This document shows positions 13,408-27,000 of a DNA stretch of 64,000 nucleotides, in pieces. The translations under genes and the position numbers were made by a program. The stretch covers positions 124,001-188,000 of the forward strand of contig NW_017386039.1 in assembly GCF_000237925.1 (NCBI RefSeq), read 5' to 3'. The DNA is from Schistosoma mansoni. Its lineage: Eukaryota; Platyhelminthes; Trematoda; Strigeidida; Schistosomatidae. Positions within the stretch are counted from its first letter, which is position 1. The number at the start of each line of letters is the position of its first letter. The notes beneath the pieces were generated by a model, which was not told the DNA's origin, did no database searches, and was given only the letters and a program-made list of their open reading frames with translations.

Positions 13408-16400
13408 TCATATTTGCTTTGCGTATGGATTTCCATTTCGTAAAACTGACCATTTATTGACGCATATAGATGAGCTAAATGGTAAAGGATTTAGGTTCAA
13501 CCTTCTTTTATTTTTTGTGCCAGAAATACATGGTAAAAAGGAACAGGTTGATTTATTGTCATTTGTTTCTTCTTTTGAGATTGCTTTAACGCCTCTCAAA
13601 GTTTCAACTTGTGCAAACGAACTCGACCCAAGAATAGGTGCATACAGATGATATGTAGATGTAATTGTATTCGTAACGTTACGAATCAATTTCGAAGCAC
13701 ACACATTCCAATCGAAAGGATCAACAAGTGTTTCTAAACGAGAGATGAGTTCTTGAATCATTGATTGAATAAGTTTTGACGAGATATTTATTTGATTTTT
13801 CTTTAAAAAGAAAATAAATACTGGATGAAAAAACGAGGAGACAAAATAGAATTTTATACTTTGAAGTATTGAAATGTGTTGAAGCATTTCCATTTGCTTA
13901 AAAAGTGCCATAATTAAAGCGATTTTGAGAACTCGAACTTATGGGAATTCTAGTGACCATCATTTTGAACTGAAATATAACTTGGAAGGTTTTTCAGTAT
14001 TATCTAACCGTTATGTTGTTGCTAAGGTCAGGGATCAATATCAGAAAGTACTGGTTGGATTCGGACAAAGATGATCCAATCGACTGAATAAAACTGATTA
14101 TTGGAAACAAAGAGGGAATGCATGATTTTACATGTAGTTAGAAAACAGAAAATAAATAAAAAGATCAGTCCAAATACTGAATCTTGTGTTTGACCATGAT
14201 ATGGAGCGGTGGCCTAGTGTTTAAGGTGTCAATATTCAGTCACCAGGCCACAAGATCATGTTGTGCTTCACCTCCTTCGATCTGGACACCCAGATAGTAT
14301 CACTAGACCTTAAGCATTAGACATGACTTAAAGCCAAGTAAACAAATCTAAACGTGACTTGTATTAGTTTGACCGCCATGTAATATGATAGCGTCAAAAA
14401 GTACAAATGAAATCGAAATGATGATTCGCCTCAAAAAGCGCTACACAATGCACGAAATTGGACGTCACTATCTCCAAAAAGACTGATGAATGGAGTCGAC
14501 AAGCTAAACTATGTTATAACACTTTTTTTATCAAACAACTGCGGCCGATCAGTTTAGACGACATTTTCCTAATTTAAGTACCAACTTACATCATTTATTG
14601 ATGAAACCAGCATTTGCTTACGAAATCATCACCGTAAGTAGTGTTATCAACTGAGCACACCTAAACAAAGCTTATCATTAGTGCAATCCAGTAACGAATC
14701 GTTTTGCTTGTCGTAACCCACAGAACTGACTTTACACTTGAGTGTAGTTCACATCTAAATATCGACTTATTAGAGTTTATACATAAAAATGCCTGTTTGC
14801 AAATATAAGTCAACCTAAAGAGAGAACATTTCATGTGAAAAAAACTTTACAGGTTGTAAGATTTAACCTCTGTCAACTTTACGTATATAAACTGGTCAAT
14901 GTTGCATATTTGTAACGTATATTCAGGCTCCTATCACCTTGTAGATCTACTAACTCCAACTGAAGATCACAATTAACTCCCTTAATATTAGAAGCAAATG
15001 AAAAATCCAGTAAATCACACTGTGATTCACATATTTTAAAATCATTAAAACATCGTGGAAATTTATAATTGAGCGCTGGAATCTGGCGAGTGCATTTCTG
15101 ATCAGTTTCCAGTGAATTCACTTGTGTGCTTAATGTTAGGAATTGGCAATAGTTAAATTCCTTAAGTTGCTTGGTCAGTAGGTTGAGCTTGATTTTAAAC
15201 ACAATTTCCTGAAGTTTTAACATAAAGTATCATGTTTATTTAAAACGATTTCACTTCTGATCACTTCTATGCATAATTTCAAATGACTTCAAAAGAGATT
15301 GGAGGTCTTCATGATCAAGTTTACTCACCTCTGACCCATAACAATCAATCATACAAAATACTATTGACGGTAAACCAAAAATTAATCGAAAACAGTCATG
15401 TAACCTTCATATGAACATTTATTCAACTTGCCTGAGCAAGACTAGCTTCACTAACAGATACAGACGAAACTAATAAACGTTGGAGGAATTTTAAATCGAA
15501 CATAATTTGTAAAGCTCGTGATTGCATTGACTTTTGCAAAGAATCCGAAAACCATATTGATGCTTCGTCTGTGCAATGAATGGATATATTCTGGTATGAC
15601 AGCAATTCGTCAACAATACTGGAGTATATTTCAAATAATGAGGTGCATACTTTAGATAAAAATAGGTGACTAAATGGTGATCTGTAAAGTGATAAAATAG
15701 TGAAATGCAGATTATTAGCTATAAGTGTAAATTTTGCAATTAGAAAGCTGATCTGCGATTTCCCACAAATTTATTCTCAATCGTCGTTTTGTAATTAATT
15801 ACTGGTCGTTAAGTAAAACAGTAGGTATTTTGTTAAGGCAGGATTAAGATAGCCACCTCGATGCTATGAAGATCAATTATCAACAGGACGAGTTACGATT
15901 ATAGATCTGAGTCACCGCACTCAGCTTATCAGCCTGTAGTGGCACTAGTTGTTTTTTTCTAGGAGACATTAACATGTTGATATTCATGCTGCTTAGACAC
16001 CAATTAATGACGCATACATTCTATAAAACTCCGCCTGTAGCTTTTCTAGGGTTACCATCGGTCCAAAGCCCGGGTAAAAGAGGAGGGTTGGGCGTGGGGT
16101 CAGCAACCCCCATCCCTTAGAAAAAAATCTTGCTAAAAAACCACTAACCAGGATGAAACTGAAACTAAAGAAGCACTGGACAACTGTAGAAACGGCATTA
16201 CAAAGTTTAATACAGCCTTCCTTCAAGAAACTGACAAACTCAACGAATTCAAGATGGCTTTCAATAACATGTTCCAAGGTTGATTTCCTACTACAATGGA
16301 ATACGCTTATAAGTTTAAAAAAAAGAAATGTCTGTCATTTTACTCACATTATTGTGAAAATTCCTACATTGTATTCAGTGAATATTAACTCTAGTTTGCA

Positions 16401-19400
16401 ATCATACCCTGACTGATATTCACGGTCTTAATAATATAAATGTTGTACCAGTATATTCTAAACGGAGTAAAGAAGTAAACAATTAATGCATTTCATTAAC
16501 TGATTATAATTCCTATGTACTAGGTCTCTGGATACAATTATTGTGTGTAGTTTATATATAATTTTAGCTTGTAAATTAAAGTATTTCCCCAATCATAAGC
16601 TGAGCCTCTACATCACTAAAAGACAGCTATACGCAACAGAAACTGCAAAAAGGATAGGCTTTATCAACTTTTCAGTTTTGAGAGGCGACTTTAGTTACAA
16701 CACATTAGTGTTTCTAGTAAGAAACTAATTGTCTTTAAAGAGTTAGTTAAAATTATGAAGAGGTTAACAAGTACTTTTTAACAGCATACAAATGCCTTTC
16801 TAATCAATCAACTTTTCAAGACCACATTTATGAATGACAGTTTAAAGTTTTCTATGTTTCGAATCTGAAATTTATGTAAAAAGGTTTCCAGTGTGATTTC
16901 TATATTCACTCTAGCTTTCATTTAAATTTATAAACGAAATGGAATATAAAAATGACAAAAAATTTACATAGTTCAAAATAAGAAGTTAGAATATACAGGT
17001 AAACATAATAATTAACTGATAAACTAAATATAACTGATCAGACAAAAAAATCACTTACGGAAGTGATTTATGTACAAGAAATTTTCCCATTGTATAGACA
17101 ATATTTAGAAGTAAATGATGTGTTGGTAGTGAAAGTTGTGAAGGTATACGCACAACAGCAGACGAATTACCATCAACATCTGTAGATTCAGAAGAATGTA
17201 TTTCAAGTCGGACTTCTTCAAAAGGCTGAAAAATGAAATGATTTCTTAAATCATAAACATATATAAAATAGGTATTGAACTCGTTGAAACATTATCCAGC
17301 AGTCCATCTAAGGCACTTTTGGTTTATGTTTCGAGTTTAAATTATGCAAGTCACAGAGTATTGTTAGTTTCTCAAAACATTTTTGGTTAACAGATGATCC
17401 TAGTAGAGTGAAAGACAAAAACTACTAAGTCCCGAACAGCATAATAACAGTGATGGGAAATCAAAAAAATGAACAAAAATACAGTAAGTGCCTGAAGAAA
17501 ATACAAACTTAAAAGTGAGATGCGTAGTTTGGGGATGAAGAAAATTTAATGTATAATCCCCGTAAGGCGTGATCAATAAACGAACCCACTAATGACAGCA
17601 CTAAACGAACGCCATCACCTTGATTCGTTTCGACCTTGTATGGCTATGACTTGTCTATTCACCAATCACAATTCCTCATGTTTCTTATAAACAATATTGA
17701 ATTTTATTGACGCGTTTTGTCGATGCTTCAGTTAGTGTTCGGTATGTTATCTATGTCGCTCATTTCCCCTGTTTAATACTGTATAAATTGTTTTTTGTAA
17801 ACTAACGGTGTTAATTTGCGTTTTAGAAACAGATTACCAAGCCAAGTAGCTTACTTGTTCTGACACTGACCAAGCTAGACTGTTCGACAGCCTGTGGACT
17901 GGCTAAGAACTACATCTGTATGTAATTGTTTCCTACAAGCCCTATTATTGTCCATTGCACGAAGTGGAAATAAGCGTATTGCAACAACACCAGAAGTTTA
18001 TAAAATTTAGTCACAAAAGCTAACAGTCTTCCTCATGGTTGATATTAACAGTCAATGAGTCGACGAACTGGCATCAATTTCTAATCTGTGAAAAGACACT
18101 TAGAACTTAATCCGAATCCGTAGTTTTTTTCAAGAATGTAGCCTAATTATTTCAAACAATAAAATATAACAATGGTTGTACTATATTAACTGGTATTTAT
18201 GAGAATAGAACACTACAGATATTGTTTTTAACTCATAAATCCCCGACACTTTATGATGAATGTAACCTAACGTATCGAAAACCGTCTAAAGATATGGTAC
18301 TTAAGTTATATGACAAATGTTTCTGTGAGAGAGATAACAAAGTGTAGGCTAGTGTAAGTTACGAAAGTAATGGTAAATGGAAACTATAAATCTTTATATT
18401 AGTAAGGGTCTGTATTTTCTAGCTGTTTATATTTAAGAATCCAACTGATCAGTGTTTGTTTATCCATTATTATAACTTTATTATGCAGTAGTAATGAACA
18501 TACAATATACAAAGTAGTGATTTTTACTCACTATTATACTGTTCAGTATAGCATCTGTGTTAGCGTATTTCATTAAAAGATTTTCAACTTCATTTTTATT
18601 AAAAACTAAGTCCGATTTCATATCATTTTTAAATTCATCATTTGTTTGTTTGGAATTGATCAAAAAAGTTGAACATAAACTATCACGAAATTCGTTAAGA
18701 ATTGTAGGCCCAACTGCACCGTTTACCAACGAATCAAATGTGATCTGGTTAATCAATTCAAATAACGAATGACTCAATGATTCCCATTTACAACGCAGCA
18801 GTGAAATATTTTTCCACACTAGACCTTCCCTAGGCGTACAAAAAATGGAAGAGCAAATACTGAAGAAACCATAACGGTTATGTTAACTAGATATAAATAA
18901 TTTTAAAAACAACACTTTGATGACATAGGGCCAGTGCCTAGTGAATATCTGAATACTTTATACGATTTTCTCTTTGATAATCTATTTGTTAACTAAAAAG
19001 TACAACATACATTTTTATGCATATTCTGAGTATATGAAGTATAATCAAGCTCTTACCACCCAGTATTTCAACAACTGCAAATTAGATGAATCTTGTTTTT
19101 AAAATACAGGATAAAATCTCATAATAATTAATAAACAAGACATTAAGAAATGTGAGAAAACTTGACAATGAATTACTGAACACTACTAATGGTCATTTTT
19201 AACCTGTTAGAGAACAATCAAGAAGAAAATGATCAAACTTTTAACAAACTAACAACGGATTTAAATAACTTCAATGTATTTCCCAAAAACAGTATCGAAT
19301 AGGGAAGACAGAGGAATGCTATTCTTAAAAACAACCTTCAAAGTCTTGAACAGTATATCAATCTTTCTGAAGGTTCACAAAACGATGCGAGGGAGAACAG

Positions 19401-22400
19401 TAGATAAAGTATGTTGATAGTCATCAATAAATAAACATTTTATATAATTGTTAAGACAAAAAACCTATATCGCTAAGTAATAAGTAAATTCACATATGGT
19501 GATATCAAACAAAAAAAGTTGTGAACTTCGATGGATAAGTTAGATTGATGATCGATATAAAAACAACCAATCAGTGGGTTTAGTTAAATCAAAGTTGAGT
19601 TAGATTATCTAAAAGACGCAAGTTATAGCTAAATTCTAACCCCCATATATATTCGTTTATGATTAGTATAATAACTGCAGCTTAAATGGTTGCCAGACTC
19701 ATTAGAATCACTCATAAATCCGTGGACTAATACTCGAAATAAAAATTCTAAATTTGACAAATTAAAAGTAAAAACTTGCAATTTAAACGAGTTACTGTGA
19801 ACTATCTGGTGCTACGCATGATATTAAATCACAATAAAAGCAAATATTTATAAAGTCAATTTCTCGGAGACTATAATCAACCTCAGTTTGTTTCAAAAAT
19901 GTTTTTAAACTTATATCAAACTTTTAGCTCTCATACATGGGTAAGGTACTGTCCATAGAATGTACCAAACGATCTGAATTTTTGATGTCAGAATGTACAG
20001 GATGAATTGATTCAATTTGTCCGGTGGCAGCGATTGAGGCTGCAATAATGGAAGGACAACAATTTACTAAAGCATACCAAGCACGTGAAATAAGTATACC
20101 ACATGATGGATGAACTTTTAGAGGCACTGATATATTTCGGAAATCATTTTCCAAAGATTGCCTTCCATAAGCTTTATTCGTTATCCAGTTTTCTAACCTA
20201 GGGGAAAGTGGAAATTTGTAAGGTTTGAATTTCTTCGTTAAAAAAGAACTAAATTAAACTAAGGGAAGTAGATTACCCTTAATTGTCAAACAATAAACAA
20301 GCTAGTTGTTCAGATATATTAACTTACATAAATTGAGTGTGTAGATTATAGGTATTGTCATAGTTAAGCTACTTGAACATAGTTGACTTGTAATTAGGAA
20401 GTGTATACTAGTACATCGTAAAACCAAGGAAATTATTCGTAACAAACGGTGTCATGGTCAACTACTAAATTCGTAAAATGTTATGGTAAATATATTTCAG
20501 CACAAAAGTTCGATGAATATTACTATAAATCAAAAAAATACGTCGCATTATTCAACACTAGGTAACACAACAATAACGACAGAAGAAGCATTCCATGATG
20601 ACAATGAGATTTTTCAGATCGTAAGACGCTATATATGATAATTACAGAATTTAGGCTGAACGAAATAAAGTTTATTTGCTTGAAGTGGTGACCGATTGTA
20701 CTGAATCTAATTTCAGGAGTCACGGATGAATAACTAATGAGTCCCAGAAAAGTACTGTTTGAACTTAATTAATTTTTTCTACGATCTTGTACTGTGAAGA
20801 CAATTATTAACAAATTACTCACTAATAGCTGATGGAATTCAGTAACCGAGTACAAGTACGTGGTATCTGAATATGCTTAATAGGCGATGGTTGGTGATAT
20901 TACAAGGTTATTTAAACTAAGGAAGGTAAAACAGGGTTAGAACCAGAAAAACACTATTCAAACCAAGAGAATTGGAAATAATCCTTACTGTTTTATTGAT
21001 TTCTGTAATGCCGTAAATACGAGCGACCAGATGTTGAAAGAATCCTGACCAACATTCAAAGTTAACTTGATGATATGATTTGAAATAGCTGTGTTCAACT
21101 TTTCACATAAGCTGAAAGGGTAGGAATAAGTCATATATACGTAGTAAGACAGTTAGCAATTCACAATTACTCTAAATTTGTAGTTGTCCTTAACACAGTT
21201 TGAGTTGACAATTTCAAATAACCGGTTTAATAACAATTAACTTGAACTAAAGGATTTGAACTGAACTGGAAACATCTTGTTATATAAATCTATTTTTGCG
21301 TGACTGTATCATTAAAGACTAATTGTTACCAAAAATAACAAGATTAGGTTAAGTGCTTACGCTTACGATAAAAATGCTTACGAAGGTGGTGTACCCGATT
21401 AAGCACCTGGTATGAGCGTTAAGTATGTCAGAGTGGGACAACTATAAACATTGGCTGCTCGTGCAGAAACTAAAGGTGTATTATTTACAATTAACTTCTT
21501 AAGTGCTAAGATGAACATCTGACAAAAACCTAGGAATGAAAATGATTCTGAACAACATTATCTATTTTTGATGAGTCCCACTGTGTTTAAAACCTAGTCT
21601 TCGTAAAAATACATGTTTTTACATCGCTCATATCGATATTCAACAACCTTACAAAAAACTTTTGTTTGTTTTTGGTCACGCTGCATGGTCATAGGTTATG
21701 TAATCTTTTTGCAGTAGTAGTCTTGAAAACGGAACTTTAGTACATACATATACAATTTAATATACATTTTAGTTGTGGTGTTTCCAAAATAGGGAAAATG
21801 GGTAGCATATTGATTCGAACTAAGTCTCTTATGAGGAGTTGTTTCGTTTACGGGTTGTTGAACTCAAAGTGATGCACATGAGAATGAAAGGATGCGCCAA
21901 TAACATTAAATTGTAGAACTAAAAATACTGTACTCATTATTGCATACCAATTCTTCATAGGAATTCACACACAGAACTTGTAAACAAGTAGGTCACGACA
22001 CCAACATTTCTAACGATTGAAACAGGATGAATGGTTAGACGGTAAGATTATGTATTCGGATAAATGGGTGTCATTTTTGATTCTGACGTAACATTTAATT
22101 GCGGAATCGGTAAAATCGATTGCGTGCCAGTTTGCTGTGGACTACTATGTGGATGTGAATTACGGTACATGAAAGAAGAAAACATAAACAGGCTGCATAT
22201 TTTCGATCATGCGTCTTCGAAGCACTACTCATGCATCGTGGAATGATCGAGTGACTGATGTTAAAATGAGAAGCAAAGACCTAGGCAAAAATACCAAATC
22301 GGTTGGTAAGATTATGAATCTTCCTCAATCAGGGTGTCTGAAACATGTCACGCACGTCTAATCACCGTCCACTTCGACATGCTTTATTTACCGGAGTAGA

Positions 22401-23971
22401 AATAAGTTGGAAAAACACTAGGAGAGGACAAACCAAAACATGGCAACAGTTATTGACTGTCATATTGACCCATTTTGAAAGGTACAGACTAGCTAATTGA
22501 GGTACCAATATGTACCAATATGTATGTGTTTAAATAAATAAATAAAGCTAATTGAGGTTCCCGCAATAACTGGGATGAGTGATTGGAGACTAGTTGACAT
22601 GGCTCAACATCCGTCACTGTAGTGAGAATGGGTCCACTCTTTATCTTCTCCTAAATATTGAGCTCCGATATCATTCCGTACTTTTTATTCCTCGTATCCA
22701 TTCACCTTTCCGAACTGTGTTCTCCAATATTTAATTACTATTACTATCTTTGATACTACTATTATTTCAACTCTCTTGCTACTCATCTTACTAATTTTGT
22801 CTTACGGTTGTGATATGATATGGAATTTCGGACATACTGATTACGGAAGTCTACAACATATATCTGATTTTCTTTAAAACTCGTCACATAAACGTACTTA
22901 GATTTTCATGAGCAAAAGTGCTCATATTGAAATATGAATCCAGAATCCACTGAATTAGTCATAAAAACCTCACCAATTATATGTGAAACCTCTACAGAAA
23001 ATATGAGTAAAATTACACCCACAAAACTAACTTACGCTAGCAATTCAGGTGATAAAACCTGAAGCCTTTTTTGTAAATCTGTATATCCATTTATTATTAC
23101 CCCAGGTAGTGACTGGACATTTTCATCAACTAATCGCTGCAAAAAGACTAACAGTTGAGCTGATGATGTGAAGTCATGTTCATGCTCATTTTCAATCAAA
23201 GCAAATGAATCCGGAATTGGAGAATGTAAAAGACAACAAAATACAGCCAAGCCTACATTATTCGAATTTACCAAATGAGAAATAATTTTACTATTCCAGA
23301 CACTGACCGATGATGCTGATGTTTCGTCAGATTTGGACTTTTGGGAGGAAAATAAATCTGGTATAACGGACGAATCATTTATATTAATATCTCTTAGACA
23401 ATCTGACCAAACGAAATTAGCCCAGTCAAACTGATTATTTTCTATGGGACTGCTGAAAAAGGGCTACGAAGGTAAAGCGAGAAAACGTGAATGTAGACGT
23501 GAGTTAATATTGGATATATATTTCAAATGACGACAAAATGTTCAGTGGTTTTTAAACTTCATAAATTCATTGCTTAGTTCAGATTTATCGTGATCTTAAA
23601 AATGGCTACAACCTTACATAAAAAAGCAAGTGAAAATCATATTAGTAACCAGCTATAGAGAAGAAAATATTAAGGTTTAGGTGAAAAACCATGTAGTGAG
23701 GAAACTGATTGGGCCAAAAGTGAAGCCAAGGAGATTCCAGTTACAATACATTACGATGAATCAATACCACGACTCAAAAATTTGCTATTATATACGTCCA
23801 AACATAGAGTTAATTTACTCATTTAAGTATATAAATGTTGGTACAAGGCGGCACCAAAATATATACGCGGTACGCAATGAAAATGAGATTGTGAAGAGAT
23901 AGAGAAACGGAGACGGTTATAACAAAAACACAAAAAATAAATAGAAATTAGTGTATGAGAGTGAGAATAAC

Positions 23972-24007
<36 letters not shown>

Positions 24008-27000
24008 GTTCAGTTAAGAAAAATACAACCACAAACGATTCTTTCAGTTAAAGAAGTTTCTAAAACTTATAATTAGAACGAAACTACAACAAGACTACCA
24101 CTGGCTTCTTTTTTGAGCCATGTCCCAAAACATCTCAAGCTACTGGATTGCAGTATTTCTTGGACTGAAACTAGGGAGCCGCGAAGGTCTAACACATGCC
24201 AGTCCTGTCAGTCACAACGTAGAACTTCGTACGTACGTACAACAGTTCGAGTTGCTATACCACATTAGCACAGAGATCCAGTTGTGGATTCAAATCCCAT
24301 AGTAGTAGAGGTAGTAAGAGCATAAGCAGTAATCCGAAAGATTAGGATTGAAGATGTTGCCAGTCCTGAACAGATTTCATTCATGCCACAACAACATGTC
24401 GCACACTGATCATATATCCACTTCTCCCAATCAATCCTAGCATCTGCAAACAAAGTGTGAGGTGGAATTAGCTGGGATAACATTCGTAACACATGTTCAG
24501 GTAGTAAAAGTAGGTGTTTCAAAATGGTTACACGAAATAAACTGCCTTTGATGGGCTTGAACACATGTTGCTATACCTCTGTAATATTAACACGTTGTTG
24601 CCATTAGGTGACAACAATCCTTCGAAGATAATGACGATCAAACATAGAGGATCGCTTAATATCTTCAACTTCGAGATTAGGTTTCACAACTATACAACAT
24701 AACTGCTCTCATCGACGTATTATAGATCCGACCCTTTACAGTTACACTAACATCATAAATGGCCCAGATCGGTATAAACTGTTCTGGCCTTCCCTATACG
24801 TGAATTGATTTCATCACTCATGCCACTACCAGCACTTATGCAGCTACCCAGATACACGAACTTCTCGACTACTTCTATCTGTTCACTAGCCAGAGTGAGT
24901 GCAGGATCAAGGTCCTGTCAGTCTTGTAAAATTACTTTGCACTTCGAAGGTGCAAAGCACATACCATGCCTATGGACACTAATTGCCAACTGTTTCAGTG
25001 AGGATTGCATGGCTTGGATATCATCGCACAGCAAGACCGTATCATCCACATAATCTAGATCGAGGTTTTTCTCCAGGTTACGACCACACCACCATTACCT
25101 ACATCCATCAGGGGTGCTTCCTAAACATCATCGATGGGAAATTGGAAAGGAATGGTGAGGTTGTGCAACCCTGTCTAACCCTAATGCTTGAATACACAAT
25201 GGAGAGGTGGTTGTATCTTTTCATTCTTTCTGAATTGTTTGTAAATAGGGCCTTAAAGATGTTAATGAGCTTCTCAGGTGCACCCTTCTTCGACAGACAA
25301 TCCCAGAGAACGGCCCTGTTCAATGGATTGAAGGCGGCCCTGATGTCGTAGAACACAATGGTTGTTCGCCTGCAATAAGCATGGCGGCGTTCGAAAATTT
25401 AGCGGAGGGTGAAGATATGGTCAATACATCCTCGAGCAGATCGAGAGCCAATTTACAGTTCTTCACTAGAATCTAGAGTGCGGATATCGGGTAGACAACA
25501 GACGTCGATGTTGAGACCTTCTAAAGACATACCCAACCCGACCGTTGCTGCTACCTTGACGTGGTGGTCGGGCTTGCCTATCATGATGAAGCAATCGAGC
25601 TATACTGGCTGGAACAATCGTTCCTCGAGGCCCCATCATGCCAGACAGGTCGGTTGAAGAGCGGTAAGACTAAAAGCAGCAATCCCAAGGTCCGAAGGCG
25701 AAGTCGTACTGTCGACTGTACAGAGGTGTGACGGCAGTAAGGTGTTTCCCTCAGACAACCAGCATGACAGCGATACTGCCTTCCCACAAGGAGGGGTGGG
25801 GTTAGAAAAGATCGACCCTAAAAATGTACACCTCGCCTTATCCCACGGATTTCCGTCTCCGGCGGTAAGGACCTTTGAAGAACGGAGCTAATACGTCAGA
25901 AACCTCCCACAAAAAGGCCGTGCGTGACCGACCACAAGCAGTTTTCCCTTGGGCACTGCGGTCACGCTCACAGGTCGTTAAGACCAACACTAATCCGACT
26001 TCTTTTTCAGGTCCCTCAAGAAATACCCTTCTACGGTGTGGGCAGCCGGGAAGTGATATTAGCCCTCATACCCATACCTGCACACGAGACCAAGTTGGTC
26101 ACATTCAAATCCTTCCTACACCTCCTAATAACCCTCTTATCTCCACGACTAACCCTTCCCACGTCCTTTTATCACCTCGCACCGCTAGGGCAAACGATTC
26201 GAGTACACGGAACGTTATTCTCGGTCTCCTGAAACCACACTCTAAACTACATGTAGGAGCTTTTAATGTCCGGACATTGTGCCAAATAGGACAACAGGCT
26301 TCCTTAGCTAGGACTCTAGAATCTTACACCATCGATGTGTGCTGCGTCTCCGAAACGCGCATACAAGATCCGAGTAGCGTCATTCATTTGACCTCACTAT
26401 ATCAAAATAAAGAACCATCTCGATACACGCTTCGTGTATCTGGAAGCCCTGATGCTGCTTTCCGTGGCCTCGCTGGAGCAGGTATAGCATTGATTCCTAG
26501 AGCAGAACTAGCTCTTTTAGACTGGATCTCAGTAGACAGTCGTTTGTGCCTTGTCCGACTAAACAGAACAGTAAAGACTCGGAAAGATAGGGACATTCGT
26601 TGTTGCCTCTTCGTCGTCTCTGCCTACTCTCCCACTGACTGCAGCTCAGATGATCTAAAAGATGAGTTCTACAGGAAACTTTCTGACCTCCTCCGAAAAG
26701 CTAGGTGCTCTGATGTAGTAATAGTGGCTGGTGACTTTAATGCTCAAGTAGGTAAACTAAGCGAAAGGGAAAGACACCTGGGTAGATCTTATGGTGTCGT
26801 GGCTCAAAGAACAGATGATGGCGACCGTCTGTTGCAGCTATGCTCAGATAACCGCCTGTTTCTTGCAAATACTAACTTTAAGCACAAGGAAAAATATTTT
26901 TTGACATGGCGACCCCCGAATTCGTCCCAACGTTGGACCCAATTAGATCACATCGCTATCAGCCACCGATGGAGGAGCTCGATAGAAGACTGTCGCTCAC

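Noticed and set aside
14879-15223. 114-codon minus-strand frame inside COG1 intron 16
   Set aside because: The exon 16 to exon 17 join is in phase without it, the homologous protein has no insertion there, and no motif is visible.
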